In this document: positions 43,506-53,470 of the stretch, piece by piece
How positions within the stretch are numbered: the first letter of the stretch is position 1
Layout of the letters: the number at the start of each line of letters is the position of its first letter
Assembly (NCBI GenBank): GCA_964019425.1
Contig: OZ025811.1
Span: 620,001 to 684,000, forward strand
Source of the DNA: Flectonema sp. DT1601
Lineage: Eukaryota; Euglenozoa; Diplonemea; Diplonemida; Diplonemidae
DNA: 64,000 bases
Reading direction: 5' to 3'
Program-made: the position numbers and the translations under genes
Notes under the pieces: model-generated
Told to the model about the DNA's origin: nothing
Seen by the model: only the letters and a program-made list of their open reading frames with translations
Databases searched by the model: none

Positions 43506-44057
43506 ATGGCTGAGTGGTGGCGGACTGACGAACCCCCCGACCTGCCACAAGATCCGACTCTCCTTCAAAAACAGCAACAAAAAGATAAGCGACCGGACTA
43601 CAGAGAGGTTCTTAAAAGAGTACAAAACGGTTCAGCTAGCGCTGACATAGTGGCACAGGATGTTTGTGATGACTTCGTTGTGGCAATATGTAGAGTGATG
43701 TGTGGAAGTAGTTTAATAAAAAAAGTATATTTTGGAGCGAATGTTTTCAGTCGAAGAGCCTGGAGAGCGATAACAGGAACTGTAGCACACCACCAGACAA
43801 TTGAACGATGGTCTCTGCCAAAAGTTCACATTGGTAAAAAGAATATTCTCCCTCTTGCGATAGCCATCGGCAACAGCGCAGCTTACTCGTTTGACTTTGC
43901 TGAAAGTACGGGAATTCGGACTCAGGGAGGATACCTATTGTTGGCAGCTGTCGAAAAAAACAGTCGAATCACCTGTTGCTATTTGGGTGGTTCCGACGTT
44001 CCTTCAGAACTAGCGAGTAGGATTCAAAGTACTGCAGCGCTGAGGAGGAAAAACTAA
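43506..44057 (+). CDS. Small leucine-rich-repeat (ribonuclease-inhibitor-type) protein
   Basis: A 183-residue protein starting at MAEWWRTDEPP. From about residue 50 it has a ~28-residue periodicity of the type I..V.FG.NVFSRRAWRAI...V..H.TIERWSL, I.LGKKNILPLAIAIGNSAAYSFDF and IRTQGGYLLLAAVEKNSRITCCYL. This matches RI-type LRRs, which form protein-binding solenoids. Only three or four units are present. The partner is unknown. Confidence 0.55.
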   Translation: MAEWWRTDEPPDLPQDPTLLQKQQQKDKRPDYREVLKRVQNGSASADIVAQDVCDDFVVAICRVMCGSSLIKKVYFGANVFSRRAWRAITGTVAHHQTIERWSLPKVHIGKKNILPLAIAIGNSAAYSFDFAESTGIRTQGGYLLLAAVEKNSRITCCYLGGSDVPSELASRIQSTAALRRKN

Positions 44058-44260
44058 AAATAAAAACTTTTATTCTCTCATACTTCTTTACCTTTAAGAT
44101 CACCAACTAGGTAAAACTTGTTTCCGTGGAATCTCTCAGTTGTTGTTCATTCGAAATTACTTAGTGGGGCTTCAACAAGTTTTCCTTTTTTTCTATTTTT
44201 TTTTTGAAAGCAATGTGAACTTTACACTTCACTCACCCCTCTAGAACACCATACAATAAG

Positions 44261-45481
44261 ATGCCGACTAAAGCTAAACGAGATAGAAGTATCACTGCAA
44301 CTGACCATCCTGCGAAGTGTACTAAAAATAATCATGGTGATACACCAGATGAAGACTCTCAAAAAACCACTGCTGTCCAATCTACAAAACGTGTTAATGA
44401 AAATGTTGTTGATAAACCAGATGAAGACTCTCAAAAAACACTTACTAAATCCTTTTTGTATTGGTTCTTCTTTTGGTGGTGTGGTTTCCCTCACTGGTAT
44501 TTAGGAAGGACCACGCATGCGTTGTTGAGAATGTCGACGTTTGGATTGTTTGGATTCGGTGCTTTGTCTGATATATTTTTCATGAGAACGTATGTTAACG
44601 AAGCTAATGGTAAATGGTCTCAAAAGATGTTGGGCTACAGTATTCTCGATGGGATTTCCTGCATTACCTTGTCAGCATACTACGAATGGATGTTTCAAGC
44701 AGCTGGAGATGATGCTGCTGCTGTACTTGGAACTCTGGTGAGCGCTTATCTCTGTCTTAGCACCGGAAGAAAAAAATTTGATCCTTACACAGTCGCTACC
44801 ACTGTTAGTTTTAGAATGGTTGTGTTTTGGGGCTTGGTTATATTCGGACTTAGTCAACAGGAATATACTTATTTAAGATTTGCCATTGCTCTCTGTCAGT
44901 CAATACGTCCAAAAACTGATCCCATCAGTGGAAAGGTCGGATTTTTAAGAAAATTCATAATATTTATATTTGCTTCAATGTTCCTAATCGCCATTGGATT
45001 TACAATCGAATTTGAAACCGACTCTGGCAAGCTCAGCATTGGTGAAGGCGTGACATACGTCTTGAAGGAAGGTTATCGCATTTTTAAAACCCGCACATGG
45101 GAAGAGATTTTTGACGCTGCTTCAACTGCTCTCAAAGGTGAAGAGAAGTATGCATATGAGACTCTGGGTCTTGATTCATCAGCTACACCTTCTGAAGTTA
45201 AGAAAGCATGGCGTTCATTAGTAAAAAAGTATCACCCTGACAGGGCTCCTGAAGAACCAGCAGAGACTCTCGCTAAGATTAACGAGGCTTATGATACCCT
45301 GAATAAAATGTACAAACTTCGTGGAGGTAAAGACAACGAAGATGCTCAGCGTGAGGACCCTTCTCCTTCCGGTGGATCATCTTTCACATTTACAACACAT
45401 GACTCTGCAGCAGATTCACGAAGAACGAAGAATGACAATCGTAAAAGAGGTACTCGTAAAACTAGTCCTTCTGATCGATGA
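44261..45481 (+). CDS. DNAJC22-like membrane protein: TM2 domain plus C-terminal J domain
   Basis: A 406-residue protein. After a hydrophilic N-terminus with two PDEDSQKT repeats (about residues 28-35 and 49-56), a TM2 domain (FFFWWCGFPHWYLGRTTHAL, about 67-110) begins a series of roughly six to seven membrane segments up to about residue 255. A J domain closes the chain (YETLGLDSSATPSEVKKAW...HPD...INEAYDTL, about 294-350) with the HPD motif intact. This order is that of DNAJC22 (wurst in Drosophila, linked to clathrin-mediated endocytosis). The J domain should stimulate Hsp70 at the cytosolic face. The tail is charged and disordered. Confidence 0.85.
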   Translation: MPTKAKRDRSITATDHPAKCTKNNHGDTPDEDSQKTTAVQSTKRVNENVVDKPDEDSQKTLTKSFLYWFFFWWCGFPHWYLGRTTHALLRMSTFGLFGFGALSDIFFMRTYVNEANGKWSQKMLGYSILDGISCITLSAYYEWMFQAAGDDAAAVLGTLVSAYLCLSTGRKKFDPYTVATTVSFRMVVFWGLVIFGLSQQEYTYLRFAIALCQSIRPKTDPISGKVGFLRKFIIFIFASMFLIAIGFTIEFETDSGKLSIGEGVTYVLKEGYRIFKTRTWEEIFDAASTALKGEEKYAYETLGLDSSATPSEVKKAWRSLVKKYHPDRAPEEPAETLAKINEAYDTLNKMYKLRGGKDNEDAQREDPSPSGGSSFTFTTHDSAADSRRTKNDNRKRGTRKTSPSDR

Positions 45482-46061
45482 AATATTTTTATACTTTTTG
45501 TCTGGCAATCAGTGCAGGTAGTCACCCAATCGACTCTGCGGTGATGGTTGTCGAGTCTCATTCGACACAAAAATTAAATAGACAGCTCGTCTTTTATCAA
45601 TTTAAAGATTACAATATTTAACTTCCCCTTTTGATATTCCAACAGGGGGGTTATTTTAAACCTTGACATCCGACAACAGGATGAATTGTTAGAGCACTCC
45701 TTGCGATACCTACAGTCGTTGAGAGGATGTGTACTTCCCTCCCTTACCCCCGCCTTTTCTTTTTGACCATTTTGCATTATTTTTTTTTTTTTCCCATTCC
45801 ATTTCTTTGAATTCGTTTTCCTTCGCGAAGTCGGAGGTAAGTAGACCTTCTCTATCAAATGTAGAAAGAGAACTTATACGACATCCATGTACTGATAATG
45901 GCACTCCTGAAACAAGAAATCAAAAATTATATTCTCAGGGTGGTAACATCTACAACAAGTCTATCACAGCAGTGAACAACAAACGATAGTCTTAGCTGTT
46001 TGTCCTTATGGTTGGCGTACCAGTCAGACTTCCATCTTTTGGGATTGTTCTCATACGTTTG

Positions 46062-46093
<32 letters not shown>

Positions 46094-46447
46094 AAGAGAA
46101 GGGAAAAAAAAAAAACAACAAACAAGTAGAGAAAAGGATCTCGTGAGAAAGACGAGGCTGAATTGATTAACGTTGAAGTGATTTTAATTTTCCCTCACTT
46201 TTTTCTTTTTACAGCAAAATTAAAAAAAAAAACAACAACATAATATAATTTCTTTCCCTCCCCCACTATCGTATAATAAACTAACCGAAACTACAAAACT
46301 AAATCTTCGCGTTTGGGTCCTTACTGATGGGCTACATCAGTTTTTTGTATTTTGCTAACTACTACCCAACCCATTAATCCATCTTTCTCAATACCAGAAC
46401 TAAAAAAGGGGAAATCACGTAAAGTGGAGTCCAAGAGAAGCCTATGG
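45482..46447 (+). other. Intergenic region before the cyclase-like gene
   Basis: No supported gene. An A tract lies at 46062-46092. Candidate acceptor sites with pyrimidine tracts lie at about 46214 (CTTTTTACAG) and 46399 (CTCAATACCAG). The frame of the next gene is open back to 46352, so an upstream coding exon cannot be excluded. Confidence 0.45.
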
Positions 46448-49400
46448 ATGGGGGAGTCGGAAGTGGGCAGAAAAAGCAGTCGACCTGGATTACGTCATCA
46501 GAGATCATCTTTGGGGTCTTGGGGAAGTGAAGAAGGATTATTGGCTATGGGTCGAAGAAAACTAAATCAAGGCAGAAAACTAACCAGACTAGATGATATG
46601 TTATCATCAGTTGACGTTGGACAAGTTCAATGCCACGTACCATTAATGACCCAGGAATACATTCAATCGACTGAGAGATCAGAGATCAGTGACAATCCAC
46701 ACGACGGGGTGATCCTCGTGATTGAGATAATTAATTATCAAAATTTAACCTCTACTCCTGAAGGAACAGTTGCTTACACTCAGCTATTAGAAACAGTTTT
46801 ACAGCTCTCACAACGTTATAAAGGAGATGTTGTTAATGATATTGGTAAATACATCTCTTTAGTATGGCTTTGTGGAGGTTCTCAAAAGGGTTTTCAAGTT
46901 CTCTCTGAGAAAGTGTTGCTTTGCGCTCAACAGATATTATCGTCTGGTTTTGGAGACTCAGTTGAGTCTATCCCAGCACCTCGAACGGAGGAACCAAAAA
47001 TCAGAATGGGTGTTGCATCTGGTTCAACAGTGCTCCAAGTAGTAGGAAGTAAACGTGAATGGCGCTGTTGTTTAACTGGTAGCTGTTTTGTGAATGCTCG
47101 CAAAGCTATTTCTGAATTAGGAGGTAGTGGATTAATCGCAATGACTGTTGGTGTCCATGAATGGATTACACAAACCGATAAAAATGATTCTGATCGTAAA
47201 ACGAGAACTAAGAAACTCGCAAACGGATTCTTTCAGTTAATTGAAATTCAACAACACCAACCAGACAATGAAATAGAACCTGAAGAAGACGAAGGTTTTG
47301 CTCTTGGTCAACGTTCTCGACTCGAGGGATATATTCCAGACTCTCACGCTTCATTCATCGCTGGATCATCAAAGAAGACGTCATCTGAAGCGACTGTCGT
47401 TGCAATTTCATTCAAACACTGCAACGATTCTATCCTCGAGAGTATAGTCACAAGTATTGTTAGAGAAAGTGCTTACTTTGATGGTGAATTCCATTCAATT
47501 ATACCAGACAGTGATGGTGTTCCAATATTCTTAGTTGTTTTTGGTATCTCAGATCACAAACATCAAAGAGGTGGTATTCGCGATGAGGTTTCTCGCGCCA
47601 TTCAATTTGCGAAAACTATGTGCGTGCAGATGGCTGGTCTCAGCGAGCTATATGTTGGGCTAGCGACGTCAGCTGCTACGCTACTACCAGTGTCATCCGC
47701 TGATAAGAAAAAGAAGGTTGCTCGAATGACAGGTATTTTAAAGAGAAATGTCTTATTTGGATCCTGTGTTTCAAAGGCAATAAAATTGATGACCGTTGCA
47801 AGTTCTCTCTCCCCAGCGAAGTCTATTGCTCTATCTGATAGTTCAACGAAGGCGCTATTGGAAGATTCAGAACGTGTGAAACTTGAATTTGTTGAATGCG
47901 CAAACAAAGGCAAGTCAGGTGAGTCCAGTTTCATTCTCGAATTCAATGGAGGAGGGAGAGACAAGGTTAAAGACGATGGTGAGGTTATTTCAGGAAGATC
48001 AGGTGAGATATTAAAAATGATGAATGTCTTGACTTCGATTCAAAAAGGAGCTCGATCTGATGTCGAAGAACACCACCGCTCTGTACTCATAACCGGCGAT
48101 ATGGGAATAGGCAAGACACGATTTCTATGTCGAATTAAAGAAATAGCAGTCTCACGAAGGGTAACTGTTTTAACTTGCAATCACAGGGATATGTTATATG
48201 TATCGGGTGAGAGGTACTCGACACTTTGCGAACTGTTTTGTTCAAAAAAAATAAAATACAACGTCGGTGAAATGAGTGAAGAGCTAAGCGCAGCAATTTC
48301 ATTCTTAATAAACGGAAAACAACGAAAGATGGGAGGAGATACAATGCAACGAACTGACGAACAGCGAGGCCATTGTCCAGATATTGAACTTTCAGGAGAG
48401 TTGGTTTTAGCAGCAGCAGTCAGAGTGATAGACGCGGTGTTTGTAGAACCAGTGATATTTTTAATTGATGATTGTGATATTAAGAATGATGAATCAATGG
48501 CTATTCTAACTCAGTTGTTGAGATTGTATTCAAGAATTGGAATTGTAGTCACAACAATTGATACTAAAAAACGCAACGCAACCATTACCGAAGTCAGTGG
48601 AACCTTCAGCAGTGCAACATCTGCGCCAAACACTCCAAGCAACCAAAATTCATCTCCACGTAGTGGTCTTTGCTCTTCTTCAGGAGGATTACAGGCAAAA
48701 CGAAGTTGGTGTGCAAATGTGTTTTCATTTACGAGTTGTGCTGTTGTTCATATTTGTTTGAATGCTTTGGATTCTGTTGCAATGTCATCTCTGCTGATGT
48801 CATTCGCAACTAACAACTTTGGAAAACGACTTAGTCAGAATGCTAGCGATCTGCTGGTCAGTACCTGTAATGGCAATCCAGGTTTCGGAGAACAACTGCT
48901 GAGATATTTAGTAGAAAGTGAAAAAGTTTTAGAAATTAAATCAGACACCATCGGCATAAGAAAAGATATCATCGGTAGCTCAGCAAGAGGTACCGTTCCG
49001 TCAGGCACAATTGAATTATTCGAACAACGATTTAATCTTGTATCTGATTCATATAAGAAAATAATGAAATGCTGTGCTCTACTCCGACCCATAGTAACCC
49101 TCCAGGACATTACAATATTAGCGAAGCTTGCTGATGATCCGGATGAGGCTGTAGATGTGTGCGCTGAACTAGTCAAATTGAAATACTTTAAGTTGATTGA
49201 TGGTATTGGTTGGAGATTCTTGTCGGAGCAAAATAGAATTCATTTGTTGGAGTTGATGACTGATGAGGAAAGACCTGATCTTCATCTTATTGTTGCTTCA
49301 GTTTTGATTGAAATTCGATCACAGGGGGAAGATGTTTCACTTTCAAAAATTATGATGCATTACACAAAAGGTGGTGAAGTTGAAAAATGTTTAGTATTCG

Positions 49401-50800
49401 CAACCGAAGCCGTTAGTGCAGCATATCTCAGAGGGAAGTACGCTGAAGCGATTGGAATCACACGACAAGTAGTAGTTCAAAACATCATGACAAACGACAA
49501 TGACACCACTCTAGTGAAATGGTCCAGTATTGTTGCTGCTGCTAGTTGGGAACTCGGACAGCTGGAGTCGTCAGTCACCAACAGCAAGGCAGTCTTTGAT
49601 CATTACGACATAAAGAGATGCCCAACTTCATGGATTGACACTATCTCGGTAACTTATTTATATCCTTGGTTACCTCCATTAGCTGTCTCGGATGACATGG
49701 TGGTTTCTGTTTTAAGAACAATCAGAGCCCGTTGTTTAGTTGAATATCAAAGAGAAGATCTCGTCTCAGTTTTACATTTATCTGCGGTAGCGAGACCATT
49801 GATTGATCGCCTGCTTGCAGACCCTCCCAGCACTGGGACTGGTTTCGTTGATATTTTATTATTCTTTTCTTGTTTTCAAAACATCAAACCTTACGCAACA
49901 ATCAAAAATGTAATTGACTTGAAAAAGAAGCTTCTTGAAACTGCGAAGTGTGAAAGATCACCTGATTTGGAATCAGGAACAGTAATGTTATTCATGTTTG
50001 CTGGTCTTACTAGATCACTAGTACAGTTTGAGTATCCTTTAACTAGTTTAAACGCTTTGACTAAATTAACATCACTTGACATGATCTGCTATTCCATACT
50101 AAGTAAACAACCGAGTGTTTGGGATCGTCTAAAGCGAATGCATGGTGTTGCTTCAGCAGAGAGTGATCTTTTAATGGTCGCATATGCAAAATCACTTTTA
50201 CAATACACACAGCTATTGTCTGGTGTTCAAGATGAAGATGAGGCAACAGTTGGATTGGATGAGTTAATTGAAGACAGTTTTGCTGATCTACGAGAGGCTG
50301 TCTCTCCAAAAAAACTTCTCCTGTGGGTCCGAGCTTTCAAACTTTGTGCAAGAAAGAGAAACGGCGACACTGATACACTTGATGATGCTATCGCTTTAGC
50401 GGAGGACATCTCAATACATTCGATCCCCGGAATGATCCCCCTACTGACGCTGAATTGTTTAATGCAGGTACTCTCTGGATGTGTTGATTGTCAGTTCGAT
50501 TCCCTGCAAAAATACGACTCTCCTGTTTGTCGTGTCATTTCTGCTCTTAAGTCGTTGCAAAAAAGTTTCGCCTATGCTAGACCGGTTTATGTTCTTTGGA
50601 AATCATTTTATTTGTATCATTTTAAAAATAAAACGACGATGGCTATTGCTGATATAAAAATCTCGATTGCTGAATCTACGTACTTTCAATTACCTTCAAT
50701 TACTTTGCTGGCAGAAGAAATTCTTGTCGGATGGACAGGTGCTGCGCCTGACAGAAGGAAAACATACTCCGCAGGTGAGACATCTGTGCTATTGCAATAG
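46448..50800 (+). CDS. Soluble adenylyl cyclase-like protein with P-loop NTPase; cyclase sites degenerate
   Basis: About 1450 residues from the ATG at 46448. Two cyclase-homology regions (about 80-240 and 310-470) precede a P-loop NTPase with Walker A GDMGIGKT (550-557) and Walker B VIFLIDDCD (669-677), then ~750 residues of helical, TPR-like sequence. This is the layout of ADCY10. In the first cyclase region the metal-binding Asp of FVDISGF is Glu (VIEIINYQ), and the second Asp is Lys in GKYISLVW, so nucleotide cyclisation looks lost; the second region is weaker still. A regulatory or scaffold NTPase role is inferred. The true start could lie further upstream. Confidence 0.75.
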   Translation: MGESEVGRKSSRPGLRHQRSSLGSWGSEEGLLAMGRRKLNQGRKLTRLDDMLSSVDVGQVQCHVPLMTQEYIQSTERSEISDNPHDGVILVIEIINYQNLTSTPEGTVAYTQLLETVLQLSQRYKGDVVNDIGKYISLVWLCGGSQKGFQVLSEKVLLCAQQILSSGFGDSVESIPAPRTEEPKIRMGVASGSTVLQVVGSKREWRCCLTGSCFVNARKAISELGGSGLIAMTVGVHEWITQTDKNDSDRKTRTKKLANGFFQLIEIQQHQPDNEIEPEEDEGFALGQRSRLEGYIPDSHASFIAGSSKKTSSEATVVAISFKHCNDSILESIVTSIVRESAYFDGEFHSIIPDSDGVPIFLVVFGISDHKHQRGGIRDEVSRAIQFAKTMCVQMAGLSELYVGLATSAATLLPVSSADKKKKVARMTGILKRNVLFGSCVSKAIKLMTVASSLSPAKSIALSDSSTKALLEDSERVKLEFVECANKGKSGESSFILEFNGGGRDKVKDDGEVISGRSGEILKMMNVLTSIQKGARSDVEEHHRSVLITGDMGIGKTRFLCRIKEIAVSRRVTVLTCNHRDMLYVSGERYSTLCELFCSKKIKYNVGEMSEELSAAISFLINGKQRKMGGDTMQRTDEQRGHCPDIELSGELVLAAAVRVIDAVFVEPVIFLIDDCDIKNDESMAILTQLLRLYSRIGIVVTTIDTKKRNATITEVSGTFSSATSAPNTPSNQNSSPRSGLCSSSGGLQAKRSWCANVFSFTSCAVVHICLNALDSVAMSSLLMSFATNNFGKRLSQNASDLLVSTCNGNPGFGEQLLRYLVESEKVLEIKSDTIGIRKDIIGSSARGTVPSGTIELFEQRFNLVSDSYKKIMKCCALLRPIVTLQDITILAKLADDPDEAVDVCAELVKLKYFKLIDGIGWRFLSEQNRIHLLELMTDEERPDLHLIVASVLIEIRSQGEDVSLSKIMMHYTKGGEVEKCLVFATEAVSAAYLRGKYAEAIGITRQVVVQNIMTNDNDTTLVKWSSIVAAASWELGQLESSVTNSKAVFDHYDIKRCPTSWIDTISVTYLYPWLPPLAVSDDMVVSVLRTIRARCLVEYQREDLVSVLHLSAVARPLIDRLLADPPSTGTGFVDILLFFSCFQNIKPYATIKNVIDLKKKLLETAKCERSPDLESGTVMLFMFAGLTRSLVQFEYPLTSLNALTKLTSLDMICYSILSKQPSVWDRLKRMHGVASAESDLLMVAYAKSLLQYTQLLSGVQDEDEATVGLDELIEDSFADLREAVSPKKLLLWVRAFKLCARKRNGDTDTLDDAIALAEDISIHSIPGMIPLLTLNCLMQVLSGCVDCQFDSLQKYDSPVCRVISALKSLQKSFAYARPVYVLWKSFYLYHFKNKTTMAIADIKISIAESTYFQLPSITLLAEEILVGWTGAAPDRRKTYSAGETSVLLQ

Positions 50801-52129
50801 TTTATAATTCTCCCCCCCTCTTTTTTTTCTTTCTTCCACTTGTTAATAGATACTGCTTTTTTTCTTTCTCTCCACTTTTTTTCCCCTACAATGCGTGATC
50901 CAGCACCCATTCGCAGTGAAAGTAAATAACTTTTTATATTTCCATTGTAGCTCACTTCACATGATTCGTTCCCCCCCCAAATCCCCTCAAAAGTATTCAA
51001 AAGAAAGAAAAAAAATAAATAAATAAAATTCAATCTGTTGTTTGGTTACGTTCTCAATCTCTTCCCCCGCTTCGCATTCACTTTTTTTTAGTATTATTTT
51101 GGGAACAACACAGCTGGCCTGTTAGACCACAAAATGTGGTGAAGTTGAATGGGTGAACAGCAGTCTATTTTTAGTCTTATCAAAAAAATTTTTTTTTTAA
51201 ATACCAGACAGTGTTAGTCATCGTTATTACTCTGACTGTTAAGTGTGGAGAAAATGGTTTGAAATGATTTGATTTTTTAATCCGACGCAGATAAGACTTG
51301 TAGACGAATTGTGTTTTCCTATTTTCTTTCCGTGTCCCCTCTCTGCGCATCACCCTTAGTCACTGTATCTAAAACTAAGTTAAATTATCTTTATGTTTTT
51401 ATGATACACCACAGTTGTAATTTCACAAAATCGAACATACAAACCCCCTCTCAATCCTGCGACACTTCGGTCTAGTCCGGAACCGTCTCATCTGAGCTTC
51501 TTTTTGATTCTATTTATTTCCGACTGGTATACTGTTGTCCAATTTCTTTTTTTTTGAACCCCTTACAATGTTAATGCTTATGCGACCTGTTTTGGGTTTT
51601 GGGTTTTTTTTTTTTTTAAATATTATATTTTCTTTCGTGGTGAGGAGGACATTTAACGTAATGTGATAAAGAAATGTTTTTATACACGGGTAAATTCGGT
51701 AAATTCTATTTTTTTTTTTATTATTATTTTTTATTATTACTCCAATCGTAGACAAGGTGGACAGCTACTGGTGAGGGTTTTCTGACCCCCTCAATTCTGG
51801 GACTTGTCTAGCCTCAACTAAGGAGCAGGTAAATCTGTTGTATTACCTTAAAGCAATACGGTGACGTAGAAAAAAAAAAAAGGATGCTTGTTTTTGCTTT
51901 AAGTCAATAGACAGGAAGGTCTCATTTTGTACTGTTTAGCTGACTGGTAGTTTAGTTTTCCCCTCATGTTTCCTTGTAGTCTGATTGCTTGATTTTCTAA
52001 TCATTTATCAAAGAATAAGTTACTTTTTTTTTTATATTTCGAAGTATTTTTCGCTCCTTTTTTTTTCCCCGTTGTCTTCAAGCCTTGCAATGTAATCCAT
52101 AGACCAGGTTAGTATTTTTGTTGAATTCC

Positions 52130-52165
<36 letters not shown>

Positions 52166-52872
52166 TTTCCGTTTTTCAACTCGCTTGACTAACTTGCGTG
52201 TGGAATGAAAAAGAAAACAAAAGGAAAAAAAAAAAAAAAAAAAAAACAATACAGTTGGAAGCGCTATTACCGTTAATACATAAACGAGCTTGCGTACAAC
52301 AGTGAGACTAATTCATTTATCTATACTGAGTCTTTGGAAACGGCAACGGAATGAATTCGTTGCTATGAGTTACCCTCCTAGAGCACTCATAATATACAGT
52401 AACAAGGTTGAGGGTAATCCTGTAGTGTTGGAAGTCCCTTTTGTATTTTGGATTGTATGTACAGCCACATGCGTATAGGATTTATCGATACCAACGGTTG
52501 GTTGATTTTTTTTACGTGGCAGCACCCGCAAACCCTATTTTAGTTTTTTTTTTTTATAGCCAGTTTCAAAAGTTGCTTTTTATATTTTTTTTAAATTGCG
52601 GTGTCAAACTACCAGAAATATGAAGAGAGTTGAATTGGAAGAAAAAAAAAAAAAAATAAAGAAGCTTATATTATATATTGATGGTTTTCACTATCTACTA
52701 ACGATTTTGCATAAATTAATTTTCTTTCTTTTTTCCATTCTTTATTTCTTTCTTTGTACCTACGAAACCCATTGTTCGGTAGAAAGAGAAATTGTGGCAG
52801 CGTAACTATTCCTATATCCGAGTTGCGCACAAACAAAATAAAAGAGTGAGTAAAAAAAAGGTGAAGTTTGCC

Positions 52873-52914
<42 letters not shown>

Positions 52915-53100
52915 GTAAAAGGAAATGATAGTAGGTGTATTCCTCTTGTCTTTCTCTCTTCTTTTTTTTTTAAAAAAATTTTTTTATCTCTCTCTTTATC
53001 TGTTTTCTCTCACCACCTAATGGATGACAGTAATAGGTTACCGTTTGTGGTATTGTGCAAAACGGGGTGGGAGGGGTATATACATCATCCAACGACAATG

Positions 53101-53133
<33 letters not shown>

Positions 53134-53470
53134 AAGATTGTCATCCCCAACTACTATAGAAGGATACCGAATATTTAATTATCAACTTTATCCTTTCCTC
53201 CTGCGATTTTCTTCTACTTGGATGCGCCCACATGCCTTTTCTTTTTTTTTTTTTCTTTTTTTTTTTTTTTTTGCTATTGTTTTATTATTAAGGATCACTT
53301 TGCAATACAGAATGTACAAAAAAAAAAAAAAAACTGATGATAACAATTCTAACGATAAAACCCATCGTTAGTACCGAAAGACTAGAATTACTATTGTAGT
53401 GATGACAGCTAACGAGATTATTTCTCTTCAACTCTTCATCAGTCTTTGTAACAACATCTCAACAAACTAA
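50801..53470 (+). other. Long intergenic region with homopolymers and repeat copy 2
   Basis: No gene is supported in 2.7 kb. It contains T runs (52131-52162, 52875-52912) and A runs (52226-52246, 53101-53130). The dispersed repeat copy is at 52756-52875. Before the next ATG there is CTCTTCAACTCTTCATCAG at about 53425-53443, a plausible splice acceptor. Confidence 0.55.
52756..52875 (+). repeat. Dispersed intergenic repeat, copy 2
   Basis: It reads GTACCTACGAAACCCATTG, GTGGCAGCGTAACT and CGAGTTGCGCACAAACAAAA, with a ~25-base internal deletion relative to copies 1, 3 and 4 (the TTTATTAGGATTTTGTAC segment is missing). Confidence 0.8.

Noticed and set aside
50480-50510. B-box-like CAGTTCGATTCCCTGC as a tRNA
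   Set aside because: It lies inside the open reading frame of the cyclase-like gene and has no A box or foldable arms around it.
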